Positions 18,942 to 27,819 of a stretch of DNA of 64,000 nt are shown here, piece by piece. Numbering within the stretch: the stretch's first letter is position 1; every line of letters begins with the position of its first letter. A program made the position numbers and the translations under genes. The notes below the pieces were generated by a model. That model did no database searches. It saw only the letters and a list, made by a program, of their open reading frames with translations, and was not told where the DNA came from. The DNA comes from an uncultured Bacteroides sp. (GTDB taxonomy: Bacteria > Bacteroidota > Bacteroidia > Bacteroidales > Bacteroidaceae): contig NZ_CAUCSQ010000009.1 of NCBI RefSeq assembly GCF_958445495.1, positions 1 to 64,000 on the forward strand, written 5' to 3'.

Positions 18942-18990
18942 ACCATATAATTGGACTGAATTGTTTTTGTATAAGAATATAAGAGGATAA
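18859..18990 (+). pseudogene. Out-of-frame C-terminus of the acyltransferase
   Basis: In the frame one base on from the acyltransferase, codons from 18859 read LIVMIAVIIASYVVRMIAVV, then a basic tail with PYNWTELFLYKNIRG and a TAA at 18988-18990. A last membrane helix followed by a short polar tail is how acyltransferase-3 proteins end, so the shift, not the longer frame, is the disrupted state. The switch point lies at AATTCTAATT (18855-18864), 10 bases past a T6 run at 18837-18842. Confidence 0.65.
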
Positions 18991-19072
18991 TTAATGGGCA
19001 ACTGATATCTTAATTATAAGTTGAATATTCTAAAAATTTACGATGTAAATTAAATCACAAAGATATATCACA

Positions 19073-20332
19073 ATGGAAGAAAGAAAAACAATCTACCTCT
19101 GCCTGGCGCACATGTCGGAAGAGGGTATTGAACAAAAATATGTAAAAGAAGCATTTGATACCAACTGGGTGGTTCCTTTGGGACCCAATGTAAACGCTTT
19201 TGAAGAAGCTTTGAAAAAATTTGCAGGCGGGAAGAATGAAGTAGTAGCGCTTTCTGCGGGAACGGCAGCGGTCCATCTGGCGTTGTTGGCTTGCGGCGTA
19301 GGTCCGGGAGACGAGGTATTGGTGCAGAGCTTCACGTTTTGTGCTTCTTCACATCCGATAACCTATCTCGGTGCGACACCGGTATTCATAGATTCGGAAC
19401 TCGACACCTGGAATATGGACCCAGATTTGCTGGAAGAAGCCATCAAGGACCGTATTGTAAAAACGGGAAAGAAGCCGAAGGCGATTGTTCCTGTCGCCCT
19501 GTATGGCATGCCTTACAATTGTACACGAATCATGGAAATCGCCGACCGTTACGATATACCGGTTATTGAAGATGCCGCTGAGGGTTTCGGTTCGAAATTT
19601 AACGGTCGCGTTCTGGGAACTTTCGGTAAGTTCGGTGTATTGAGTTTCAATGGTAATAAGATGATAACCACTTCCGGCGGTGGTGCGTTGATATGCGGGA
19701 ATGCAGAGCTGAAAAACAAGATCATGTGGTATGCTACGCAGGCACGTGAAGCTTATCCCTATTACCAGCATGAGGAAATAGGCTATAATTACCGCATGTC
19801 AAATATTTGTGCAGGTATCGGCCGCGGGCAGATGACAGTAGTAGACACACATATAGCGCATCACAAACATGTGCAGGCGCTTTATGAGGAACTGTTGGCA
19901 GATGTGCCAGGTATAACTGTCCATAAACAGCCGGCGACAGGAGAGTATGACTCCAATTTCTGGCTTAGTACAATAACACTTGCCCCTTCGCTCCGCATAA
20001 CGGGTCAGGAAAATGCCTACAAAGAGATAGTCAAGACAGCCGTAGGCGGTGCGGCAGGTATGATTCATGCTGTAGATTGTCCGACTACCGACTGCCAGCC
20101 TAATGATAATGTGGAAGCGCTCCGCATGTTTATGCTCTCAAAGAAAATAGAGGCACGTCCCGTATGGAAGCCGATGCATAAACAACCCGTGTATAAACAT
20201 ACTCCGGGCTATGTGAACGGAGTTTCGGAAGCAGTCTTCAAGGTAGGCATGTGTTTGCCAGCCGGCCCGTATGTGACAGACGAGGATGTGCGTTATATCG
20301 CAAGTTGCATAAAAGAGGCCATTGTAAAATAA
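19073..20332 (+). CDS. DegT/DnrJ/EryC1/StrS-family sugar aminotransferase
   Basis: 419 aa PLP enzyme. ALSAGTAAVHLALLACGVGPGDEV near residue 62 and FVFIDSELDTWNMDP-like strand near 103 are family blocks; EDAAEGFGS near 167 carries the PLP-contacting Asp, and SFNGNKMITTSGGG near 192 holds the Schiff-base Lys. It transfers an amino group to a 4-keto-6-deoxy nucleotide sugar, such as in AATGal or bacillosamine synthesis; the CapE intermediate from this locus is a different C5 epimer, so another dehydratase elsewhere is needed. Codons are clearly richer in G+C than the capsule genes upstream. It commonly marks the end of a Bacteroides capsule locus. Confidence 0.88.
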   Translation: MEERKTIYLCLAHMSEEGIEQKYVKEAFDTNWVVPLGPNVNAFEEALKKFAGGKNEVVALSAGTAAVHLALLACGVGPGDEVLVQSFTFCASSHPITYLGATPVFIDSELDTWNMDPDLLEEAIKDRIVKTGKKPKAIVPVALYGMPYNCTRIMEIADRYDIPVIEDAAEGFGSKFNGRVLGTFGKFGVLSFNGNKMITTSGGGALICGNAELKNKIMWYATQAREAYPYYQHEEIGYNYRMSNICAGIGRGQMTVVDTHIAHHKHVQALYEELLADVPGITVHKQPATGEYDSNFWLSTITLAPSLRITGQENAYKEIVKTAVGGAAGMIHAVDCPTTDCQPNDNVEALRMFMLSKKIEARPVWKPMHKQPVYKHTPGYVNGVSEAVFKVGMCLPAGPYVTDEDVRYIASCIKEAIVK

Positions 20333-20448
20333 AAACATTCAAATAAAACAGGAAACTTACATACCGGAATCCTGTAAACACCCATAACCTTCCCCAATAC
20401 CATACGTCAGATTCGGACGTTAAAACTCTAAATGAAAACAGATAACTG

Positions 20449-21561
20449 ATGGCTATTCCGATAAACCCTTTGTCCGACAAATCAGTCGCATACAAAAGTA
20501 TTGTAGATTTTTATTCGGCGAGGTCTTCTTTTGCAATTCCTAGGAAAATAATCCTGTGTTTGACAGACCGTTGCAACATGCGTTGTAATATGTGTACGTT
20601 ACAGAATACAGCCATGGAGAAAAAGGAACTGGAACTTACAGACGTGGTAAATATTATAGAAGAACTGGCGTGGATAAAACCTACATTCCTTTTATTCGGC
20701 GGAGAGCCTTTGCTGTTTGAAGGCTTCGGTTCCCTGTTGGACTTGCTTTGCCGGCGGCATTGCTCGGCAGAGGTGGTAACCAATGGCTTTTTTCTGGAGA
20801 AGTATGTTGACAAGCTGATTGCCGCGGACGTGAAGCTGACAGTCAGCATGAGCGGTGTCGGAAAGGTGCACGACGATATTAAAAATTGTCCTCGTAGCTT
20901 TCAGAAAATAGCGCATTTTTTCGATATCCTCTCTCGGAATAACCCGGCATATTTCAAGAATGTAGGAGTTAATTGCGTGATGACTCCCGATAATATTGAC
21001 GGAATAGAGGAGTTGATTCACTTTTTATCCCAATACCCCATTTCCTCGTTGTCGCTTCAACACATGCAATTCTCTTCCGTTGCTTTACGTGACATGACTA
21101 ACCAGTTCTGGAGAAAGAATCTAAATGAAGATTTTACTTTGGTATTGCAGCCCAATACCCCCTATAAGTATGACGAAGTCTATTTGAAGAAAGTAAAACT
21201 TCTCTCCTGCATGGTAAAAAAGCAGTCCGGAGAGATGAACATCTCTTTTTTTCCGGATTTTGACTCGTCCGACATAGAAAATTATTATTCCGACCGGAGG
21301 CATTTCCTATGCGGGAAAGACAACGTCTGCCTCAAGCCGTGGCGTATTCCCACCATCTGCCCTAACGGAGACGTCTCCAACTGCTCCGGCATGGTACTGG
21401 GTAATATAAAAGAACAGTCGTTTTGGGAAATTTGGAATGGTGACAAGAACAACGCTTTCAGGGACAAGTTGATATCTTACGGTTCCTTCCCGTTTTGTAC
21501 TCGGTGTTGCAGTTTTTATGAGAAATATAACTTTTCCGGCAGACAGTACTATGAAAAATAA
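20449..21561 (+). CDS. Radical SAM protein with SPASM-like C-terminus
   Basis: 370 aa. The radical SAM motif CNMRCNMC (C-x3-C-x2-C) lies near residue 43-50, followed by LLFGGEPLLF (the GGEP motif) near 82. The C-terminus has CLKPWRIPTICPNGDVSNCSG, LGNI.E.SFWEIWNG and CTRCC, the Cys-rich SPASM/Twitch pattern for extra Fe-S clusters. SPASM proteins often modify peptides, but members in glycan clusters act on sugars or small molecules. It heads a tight five-gene cassette (to 26483). No obvious precursor peptide gene is seen beside it. Confidence 0.85.
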   Translation: MAIPINPLSDKSVAYKSIVDFYSARSSFAIPRKIILCLTDRCNMRCNMCTLQNTAMEKKELELTDVVNIIEELAWIKPTFLLFGGEPLLFEGFGSLLDLLCRRHCSAEVVTNGFFLEKYVDKLIAADVKLTVSMSGVGKVHDDIKNCPRSFQKIAHFFDILSRNNPAYFKNVGVNCVMTPDNIDGIEELIHFLSQYPISSLSLQHMQFSSVALRDMTNQFWRKNLNEDFTLVLQPNTPYKYDEVYLKKVKLLSCMVKKQSGEMNISFFPDFDSSDIENYYSDRRHFLCGKDNVCLKPWRIPTICPNGDVSNCSGMVLGNIKEQSFWEIWNGDKNNAFRDKLISYGSFPFCTRCCSFYEKYNFSGRQYYEK

Positions 21562-21562
21562 A

Positions 21563-22735
21563 ATGTCGATAGCCTGCCTGACGGCTGACTTGTTGGGCGG
21601 AAGGAGCTTCTCCATAAACTATCATTTGTTTACAGTCATCAATGCTATTTTGGAGAATGATTCCGTTTCCTCCATCCATTTATATACGACGTCGATAAAT
21701 GACTGCAGCTCATGTTCTTTGATTGAAATACAGGCAGACTTCCATATCCGTTTTCCGCAATCCCGCGTTTTTATACACGAGATGGATTCAAAGGATATCT
21801 TGTTTGCAGGGGAAGCCTTGTCTGGTTTTGACCTGCTCATTTGCGAAATGTTCGTGTGGGGCGATAGTGTGAAATATGCCAGAAGCATGAGACCCAGCAT
21901 TAAAGTCATCTATTGTGTCCATTCCATTTTACAGCAGGAGCTGATAGCTAACGCCCAGAACAAATGGATAGGGTTTGACCATTTCCATCGGTTACAGCGC
22001 GAGATGATGGGCATGGCCGACTGCCTGATCTTTGACTCGGAGATGGACAGGGAGTACGCATCCCGTTTTTTCCCGGATATAATCCGCCGTTCGTCTGTCA
22101 TCTATCCGGTATCTGCGCCTATGCAGGGATTGGAATGCACATGGGATATAACGAAAGTCTCTTTCTCAAGGTTCCGTTTGTTATATGCCGGAAGGTGGGA
22201 GTATAGAAAAGGGATAGAACAGTTGATAGACTGTTTCTTCCATTGTCATACTCAATATGGGATGGAGCTGGTTGTCTTGTCGGATTACTTCTACATGGAA
22301 AATTTTGACCGGCTCTTCCTGTCTCCGGACAATGCAGCCAAGTTTAAGGCTTTGCTTGACCGGGGAGCTATCAGGTTAATTGGGTGGAAACGTGACAGGG
22401 CAGAGTATATTTCCTTCATTTGCGGGCAGTGTGACAGTCTAGTGGTTCCCAGCTTGTATGACCCTTTTAATATAGTGGCCTATGATGCCGTGCAGATGGG
22501 TGTTCCCGTTGTGTTGTCAAGATTTTGTGGCGTAAGTGAATTGATACCGGACACTTATGGCAGAGTGGTAAAAGCCAATCCTTATGATGGATATGACCTT
22601 TTTAAAAGTGTAGAGAAAATGTACCGTAGTTTGCAGGAGCGGGAAATAGCGCCGTTACATGCGGTTCCATACGGGGTTGTTGAAGCGGGCAGGGAATATA
22701 ACAGACTGATAAACGGTATTCTTGGATTAATATGA
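21563..22735 (+). CDS. Glycosyltransferase (GT4-like)
   Basis: 390 aa from ATG 21563, one base after the radical SAM stop; ATG 21551 would overlap it. The C-terminal half has RLLYAGRWEYRKGIEQLIDCF near residue 207 and SLVVPSLYDPFNIVAYDAVQMGVPVVLS near 297, the GT4 donor-binding block. The N-terminal part (CLTADLLGGRSFSINYHL) is unlike the capsule GTs upstream. Cytosolic; donor unknown. Its coupling to a radical SAM protein is the notable point. Confidence 0.83.
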   Translation: MSIACLTADLLGGRSFSINYHLFTVINAILENDSVSSIHLYTTSINDCSSCSLIEIQADFHIRFPQSRVFIHEMDSKDILFAGEALSGFDLLICEMFVWGDSVKYARSMRPSIKVIYCVHSILQQELIANAQNKWIGFDHFHRLQREMMGMADCLIFDSEMDREYASRFFPDIIRRSSVIYPVSAPMQGLECTWDITKVSFSRFRLLYAGRWEYRKGIEQLIDCFFHCHTQYGMELVVLSDYFYMENFDRLFLSPDNAAKFKALLDRGAIRLIGWKRDRAEYISFICGQCDSLVVPSLYDPFNIVAYDAVQMGVPVVLSRFCGVSELIPDTYGRVVKANPYDGYDLFKSVEKMYRSLQEREIAPLHAVPYGVVEAGREYNRLINGILGLI

Positions 22736-22751
22736 AAATCGATTGATAGAT

Positions 22752-23531
22752 ATGGATAGTAAAAGTAAAATAATAGTGATAACCGGTGCGACTTCGGGGA
22801 TAGGCATGGCCGTAATCAGAGAATTTCTGAATGTATATCCCGACTGCTATTTCATTTTGGTGAGCAGGAGTCGGGAAAAGATGAGAGAACGGATAGAAAG
22901 TAAGGCGGATATCAGAGAGCAGATTCGGTATGAAATCGTGGAGACAGACCTTTGCAACCTCCATGAATCGGAAGACTCCCTTGAACCCCGTATCCGGGAA
23001 ATCGGGAGAGTGGATATCCTTGTCAATGTGGCTGGCGAGTTCATATCGAAACCTTTTGTTGAAATGGAGGCGGAGGACTTTTACCGGTTAGTAATGTCCA
23101 ATTTGTTTACTGTTTTCGTGTCTGGCAAGACAATCCTTCCCTTTATGCTTAACCAACGTTTCGGTTCCATTGTGAACGTCGGTTCCGTTCTAGGGCTCCG
23201 TCCCATGTCGGATACGAAATGCGCCGTTTATGGCGCAGTGAAGTCTGCCGTGGCGCATCTGACCCGTATGCTGTCTGCTGAATACGGAGAATATAATATT
23301 CGTGTGAATTGCGTCTGTCCGGGGATACTGAATCCTGTCGAAGGCGTTGGAGAAGGAAGCTATGAAGCTTACCGGAAGTTGAACGGGCTAAATCATTATT
23401 TGGGGGTACAGCCTCTGAAATGGTTCGGCTCTTCTTCCAATGTAGCTAAAGCCATTGTCTTCCTTGCCAGTGAACAGTCGGAATGGACCACGGGAGAGGT
23501 CATGTGCGTAGATGGCGGAATGGGAGTTTGA
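22752..23531 (+). CDS. SDR-family oxidoreductase
   Basis: 259 aa classical short-chain dehydrogenase. TGATSGIGMAV is the NAD(P) loop, NVAGEF near 96 the NNAG-type block, then Ser in NVGSVLG and Y-x3-K in YGAVKSAVAH (catalytic triad), and a C-terminal EWTTGEVMCVDGGMGV typical of FabG-like enzymes. I start at ATG 22752, with ATG 22743 three codons upstream as an alternative. The product ends 17 bases before the next start. It may reduce a keto group made by the radical SAM enzyme or on a nucleotide sugar. Confidence 0.88.
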   Translation: MDSKSKIIVITGATSGIGMAVIREFLNVYPDCYFILVSRSREKMRERIESKADIREQIRYEIVETDLCNLHESEDSLEPRIREIGRVDILVNVAGEFISKPFVEMEAEDFYRLVMSNLFTVFVSGKTILPFMLNQRFGSIVNVGSVLGLRPMSDTKCAVYGAVKSAVAHLTRMLSAEYGEYNIRVNCVCPGILNPVEGVGEGSYEAYRKLNGLNHYLGVQPLKWFGSSSNVAKAIVFLASEQSEWTTGEVMCVDGGMGV

Positions 23532-23547
23532 CCGGAGGAAAGTAAAA

Positions 23548-25521
23548 ATGAAAGAGAAAAACGAACCGAGGAGGAATGCCGGCATTTCTTCGTCTTTGAT
23601 AACGAACTGGCTTTCTTTGGTATTCTTTGTCTTTATTGTCGTTATCATATTTTTCTTTCTGTACCGTCAGTGCAGTATTGGTGAAGATACGGTGAAACGC
23701 ATGTCCGGTATCGAGTCACGCTTGATGGAAAAACTGGAAAATGTTGCAGACTCTCCGGACACGCATGCGGATTTGGTGTATTGTAAGGAATCGTTACATG
23801 CTGAACTGGAACTGATAAAGGTGCGTTTTAATGATTTCTCTTCTTCCATCACCTTGATATTGAGTGTCATTACCATCGTATTCGTTATTTTCAGTTTCCT
23901 GGGGTTGATGAAAGTGCAGGATGAGTTAAAGCGTCTTGAGAAAGACAAAGAAGAGTTTGAGAGAAGGATAAAGGAGAACTGGGAGAAACATTCAGCGGCG
24001 ATGGATGCCGACAGGGAAGAACATAAACGTAAGATGTCCGTCAACCTGGAGGAAATGCAGGTGCTCCAGGATGAAAGCCGTGTGGAAAATTTATTGTCCG
24101 AATATCGTTATAAAGAGGTCGATATGATTTGCCGGAAGTACGAAGGTGAAGGCAGGGAGCGTCCCTATTTTATTTATGCGTCCGCTCGCGTAGATATGAA
24201 TCGCGGTGATTACAAAAGTGCTTGTGACAAACTTAACAGAGTTGTCCCTATTTTATACAATGGTGTACGGCATGAGTATTATTATTACTTGGGTGAAGCC
24301 TATTTTTATTTGGAAGAGTTCGAATTTGCCGGAAAGTATGTGGAGAAAGCCATAGAGATTCTAAAGGATAAATCAAGCCTGCCAGGGGTGGGCTCTTCGG
24401 AGGATGAACTGCGAATTATAGACGAGACATGTCTCTCTTCCCAAAAAACGCTTTCCAAATACAGTTGTTTACTGGGGCGCATTTACTTGTCTGCCATTCC
24501 GGAAGGTAATTTCAATGATAACAGCGCTTTTGAAAAAGTATTGTCGTCTTTTGCTCTGGCGCTTCAATGGGACAAGCGGAATACAGATATATTGATGTGG
24601 ATTGCCATTACTTATCGGAAGAAAAAGGAATTCTCCCGTTCAAAAAAAATATTGAATAATATTATTAGTATAAATACCGAGATGTGGTATTATTACCATG
24701 AACTGGCGGTCACTTATTATTGCGAAGGGCTTTCCTATAAAGAGTCGGGAAATTTCTCTATGGCGGATGAGTGTTTTAAACGAGCGGAAAAAAAATATCA
24801 TATATTGTTCGGTAAAATGGATACATATCATTTGACAGATGATTACGGTTTTCATTATTATTTAGGAGTTATTTATATCGAATGGGGAAAACTCAAGGAG
24901 GCGGAAAAGGAACTGATACGTTCGATTAGAAACAATAAAGAAGCAAAAACATATTATTTCTATGATTTAGGCAGGGCGTACTTTATTACTGAACGATATG
25001 ACTTGTCTAGTAAGTATTTAAAACAGGCGTGTGAGAAAAGCGAAGAGAAAGAATCGATATACCTCTTTTATTTAGCGTTGTCTTATGTTTACCAGTTGGA
25101 AAGGGTGAACGATTTCATATCCTGGGAAGAGATTTCCCGGTTGCTTGAAAAAGCGATATATATAGACGGCGATAAGGAATTTTATTATACACATTCGGTT
25201 GCGGTGTATTTGGCAAGCGGCAGAGTGGTTGAAGCAGAAGAGTATCTGGAAAGATACAGTCGGCTTACGGACGGGAGGGATAAGATGCAGCACGAGTTTC
25301 TGTATACTTTGTTGAATGCGATGTACTATTTATGTGACGTGGACAGGTGTGGTGAATGTCTTTTGGAAAATATGGACGGGAAAGATGCCGGAAACCTGAT
25401 GAACGGACTGGTGAATTTCACATATCATTCGCTGGAGGCGGGATTGCGGACGGGTATGGTGCGTGGCGGGGCTGTGAAAAGTGTCCTGGATTTGTTACGT
25501 GAATATTTGAACAAACGCTAA
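23548..25521 (+). CDS. Membrane-anchored coiled-coil TPR protein
   Basis: 657 aa from ATG 23548. Two hydrophobic helices (about residues 14-36 and 88-112) bracket a roughly 50-residue loop; then a strongly charged coiled coil (DELKRLEKDKEEFERRIKEN), then many TPR-like helices to the end (for example YYYLGEAYFYLEEFEFAGKYVEKAIEIL). Likely a scaffold facing the cytoplasm, holding enzymes of the cassette at the membrane. Upstream ATG 23512 overlaps the SDR and adds residues encoded by SDR sequence. No known name. Confidence 0.75.
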   Translation: MKEKNEPRRNAGISSSLITNWLSLVFFVFIVVIIFFFLYRQCSIGEDTVKRMSGIESRLMEKLENVADSPDTHADLVYCKESLHAELELIKVRFNDFSSSITLILSVITIVFVIFSFLGLMKVQDELKRLEKDKEEFERRIKENWEKHSAAMDADREEHKRKMSVNLEEMQVLQDESRVENLLSEYRYKEVDMICRKYEGEGRERPYFIYASARVDMNRGDYKSACDKLNRVVPILYNGVRHEYYYYLGEAYFYLEEFEFAGKYVEKAIEILKDKSSLPGVGSSEDELRIIDETCLSSQKTLSKYSCLLGRIYLSAIPEGNFNDNSAFEKVLSSFALALQWDKRNTDILMWIAITYRKKKEFSRSKKILNNIISINTEMWYYYHELAVTYYCEGLSYKESGNFSMADECFKRAEKKYHILFGKMDTYHLTDDYGFHYYLGVIYIEWGKLKEAEKELIRSIRNNKEAKTYYFYDLGRAYFITERYDLSSKYLKQACEKSEEKESIYLFYLALSYVYQLERVNDFISWEEISRLLEKAIYIDGDKEFYYTHSVAVYLASGRVVEAEEYLERYSRLTDGRDKMQHEFLYTLLNAMYYLCDVDRCGECLLENMDGKDAGNLMNGLVNFTYHSLEAGLRTGMVRGGAVKSVLDLLREYLNKR

Positions 25522-25532
25522 TCCTGTTTCGT

Positions 25533-26483
25533 ATGCTTGGCATTCATTGTTTTTTCTCGAAGCCTGTCCAATTAGGACGTAATGTCAGCGGCGTGTATAA
25601 AGCTTATGTTCCCGGCAAGATATTTTCCGATTATGCATTATGTATGATGATTCTCTCCGCTCTGCAGTGGAGGAAAACGAATGGGAGCATAAAGTTGTAT
25701 TGTGACGAACCGGTTTACATCCAACTCAGGCAGGCGCGGCTTTTGTCTTGCTGGGATGAGGTCGAGATACTCCGAGATGATTCCGCAGGGCGGGAAATCA
25801 ATCCGCAAATCTTTTGGTCCGCGGCAAAATTTATGGCTTATGAGAAACAACGTGAACCGTTTGCTTGTATCGATACCGACTTAATTATTTGGAAAAAACT
25901 TGACATACGTCCCGAAGTGGACTGGCAATTCGCCCATTGGGAAACAATTGATATGGGGGATACCTCTTATCCGGATATCGCCGTCCTGTCAAAACCCGAC
26001 GGCTATGTATTTCCGGAATCGGCGGGTGAGGAGACGCTGGCGACGAATATGTGCATTACGGTGTTTAATAATATGGATTTCTGCAAGGTTTTCGTGAGTG
26101 AAGCTTTCAGGTATATGTGTGGTAACAGGGTGAAGTCTGTATTCGGGTTACATGCGACTCCGGAAGTCTTATATATGGAACAAAGGCTGCCTGTTCTGCT
26201 TTCCGGGCAATATGGATATACCTGCCGTCCTTTCCTGGATGCAGTATGGTCTCCCAAGTCTTTCAAGTTTATATCGGACGACCCTCAATATGGCAGTTGG
26301 GCATTCAACAGGCTGGATGACAGAATGCCTTTCACTCATTTCTGGTTTTATAAGAAATGGGCGGAAGAACATCTTTGGGCTAAATTTGAGTTGGAACGCC
26401 AATTGTTGCATGAACTTACCGTCAGGTTTCCGGAAGTGTTATCGGATATATCTTATTATTTGAGGAAGACGGGCAAGTTGTAA
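25533..26483 (+). CDS. Uncharacterised protein with a DxD-like motif (possible GT-A transferase)
   Basis: 316 aa, soluble, 11 bases after the TPR gene. PFACIDTDLIIWKKL near residue 110 places Asp-Thr-Asp after a hydrophobic strand, as in the DxD metal site of GT-A glycosyltransferases; an aromatic-rich end (FTHFWFYKKWAEEHLW) follows. From memory it resembles the DUF6734 family, with low certainty. As the last gene of the radical SAM cassette it would give that cassette a second sugar transferase. No signal peptide. Confidence 0.6.
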   Translation: MLGIHCFFSKPVQLGRNVSGVYKAYVPGKIFSDYALCMMILSALQWRKTNGSIKLYCDEPVYIQLRQARLLSCWDEVEILRDDSAGREINPQIFWSAAKFMAYEKQREPFACIDTDLIIWKKLDIRPEVDWQFAHWETIDMGDTSYPDIAVLSKPDGYVFPESAGEETLATNMCITVFNNMDFCKVFVSEAFRYMCGNRVKSVFGLHATPEVLYMEQRLPVLLSGQYGYTCRPFLDAVWSPKSFKFISDDPQYGSWAFNRLDDRMPFTHFWFYKKWAEEHLWAKFELERQLLHELTVRFPEVLSDISYYLRKTGKL

Positions 26484-26620
26484 AGAGGTGTGGTACGCAC
26501 CGTGGTTCAAGGAATGGAATACGGCCGGCAATGGGAGTTTATCCGTAAGTGGGCGGTTAACCGCATAGGCATGGCATATCTCCCCTGTTTGCGAATACTG
26601 GGGGGAACCAAAAGCAGCGG

Positions 26621-26686
26621 TTTACAGTTCCTAAAGCACAGCTTTACGCCCTCTAAAGCTAAGTTTTACCTCATGTATAGCACTAT
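26621..26686 (+). repeat. Three tandem 22-bp repeats
   Basis: TTTAC recurs at 26621, 26643 and 26665, exactly 22 bases apart, each followed by a related block (CTAAAGC twice, TATAGC in the third). The copies are degenerate. They sit in the 1.1-kb gene-poor stretch after the radical SAM cassette. Confidence 0.6.
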
Positions 26687-26855
26687 GTTGGTTTAAAGAG
26701 TACAATAGGTACACTTTTTCAGGGCTTCCTTACACACACATACACGCGCGTAATTTTCTGTTTAGGATATATTCTGTTTAAGGAATTTTGTGTACCCTAA
26801 AATCTTTTCCTTTGCTGACCTGAATCAGTTTGCTTGCCTTTATGTGAATCAATAA

Positions 26856-27106
26856 ATGAAGCGGAAGATGAATAATAGCAATAATTATATAATCCGTTTT
26901 GACAGGGAGATAAAGAGGCTGCTCTGTAGCAAGGTAAACTTTGGCGTACTTGAAGGAGTACTTACTACGTTATTGGGCGAGAGGACTATTATCCAGAGAC
27001 TTCTTGAAAGTGAAAGCTGTTAAGAGGATAATCTAAAAAAATTAGGAGTAACTGCGGTATAATTTCACAAACTACGGGATTATCCAAAGAGGAGATTGAA
27101 AGATAA
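26856..27106 (+). pseudogene. Remnant of an Rpn-type PD-(D/E)XK nuclease/transposase-like gene
   Basis: From ATG 26856, 55 codons read with the Rpn-family N-terminus (YIIRFDREIKRLLCSKVNFG, then VLEGVLTTLLGER) and stop at 27021-27023. About 60 bases later the same family's C-terminal end appears (IISQTTGLSKEEIER, TAA at 27104-27106), preceded by NLKKLGVTA in another frame. The catalytic core of roughly 200 residues is missing and a frameshift separates the parts, so the gene is dead by internal deletion. Rpn proteins are recombination-promoting nucleases common in Bacteroides. Confidence 0.7.
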
Positions 27107-27558
27107 TAATGGGATTTTGCATGTATTGTGGGGCGCTTTACCACTGCCACCTCAAAACAGAAGAACGGGACAACTTTATTTAGGATTGATAAGCTATAAC
27201 ATAAAATCCCCCTATTTTAGCCTTCATTCATCAGGATATGAGGCAAGAATAGGAGGATTTTTCCTTTTAAAGTTTATATTTCAGAGATTTCCCGCTTCCA
27301 ATTTCTGTTGGAAGACATTTATATTGACAATATTAAATGGCACAGTATAAGCGTATGTTTTCAAAAGAAGAGTTGCAGTGGATTAGTTTTGGGAACCATC
27401 TTTTTATGTATATCCGGGAAAATATATTCCTTTTTTTATTTACCGGATGGTTCCACCTTAATTATTCGCGCGCACGTGTGTGGAATATCGGAGTAGTGTA
27501 CTTACTGTACTTTTGTACCTGGAATATCTGTCGGAATACCTGAAAAATAAAGAAAAGG
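27107..27558. other. Gene-poor stretch
   Basis: About 450 AT-rich bases between the Rpn remnant and the convergent small operon. It has a few short open frames (up to 84 codons, for example 27096-27350 and 27337-27543) with no recognisable motif, no spacing to a gene and no coding-like composition. I see no RNA gene or clear terminator. Confidence 0.5.
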
Positions 27559-27816
27559 CTACCTCAGGCTTCTGAAATACGCACGCACTTTCCGCATCAC
27601 CTTGATTCCCATCATCACCCCGTCGAATATAGCCATACCGGTATTGAATGAACGCATGAGGGCGTCCGCCTTATTGGTGGCAGGAGCAAGCGGGGCGAAT
27701 ATCTCACGGGTAGTCATTGCCATCGCCTTCTTTTGAGCCCGTATTTCATTCAAAAGTTTCTTTTTGCGTTGAGCTATCTCCTCCAATGTGAATTTCTGCG
27801 GTGTTTGCGTACTCAT
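27559..27816 (-). CDS. Small conserved protein of the YtxH/holin-like operon
   Basis: 85 aa, basic, with a central mildly hydrophobic stretch (LMRSFNTGMAIFDGVMMGIKVM) and an N-terminal charged helix (LEEIAQRKKKLLNEIRAQKKAM). Last gene of a three-gene minus-strand operon, 3 bases after the holin-like gene. Proteins of this kind accompany YtxH and holin-like proteins in Bacteroides; function not known. Confidence 0.7.
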   Translation of the reverse strand: MSTQTPQKFTLEEIAQRKKKLLNEIRAQKKAMAMTTREIFAPLAPATNKADALMRSFNTGMAIFDGVMMGIKVMRKVRAYFRSLR

Positions 27817-27819
27817 AAT

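Noticed and set aside
20333..20448. Possible precursor peptide gene upstream of the radical SAM gene
   Set aside because: Only a five-codon frame (MKTDN) is present; nothing resembles a leader or core peptide.
27337..27543. 68-codon frame with an aromatic, membrane-like sequence
   Set aside because: No start context, no neighbours in phase and no known family; likely chance in AT-rich DNA.
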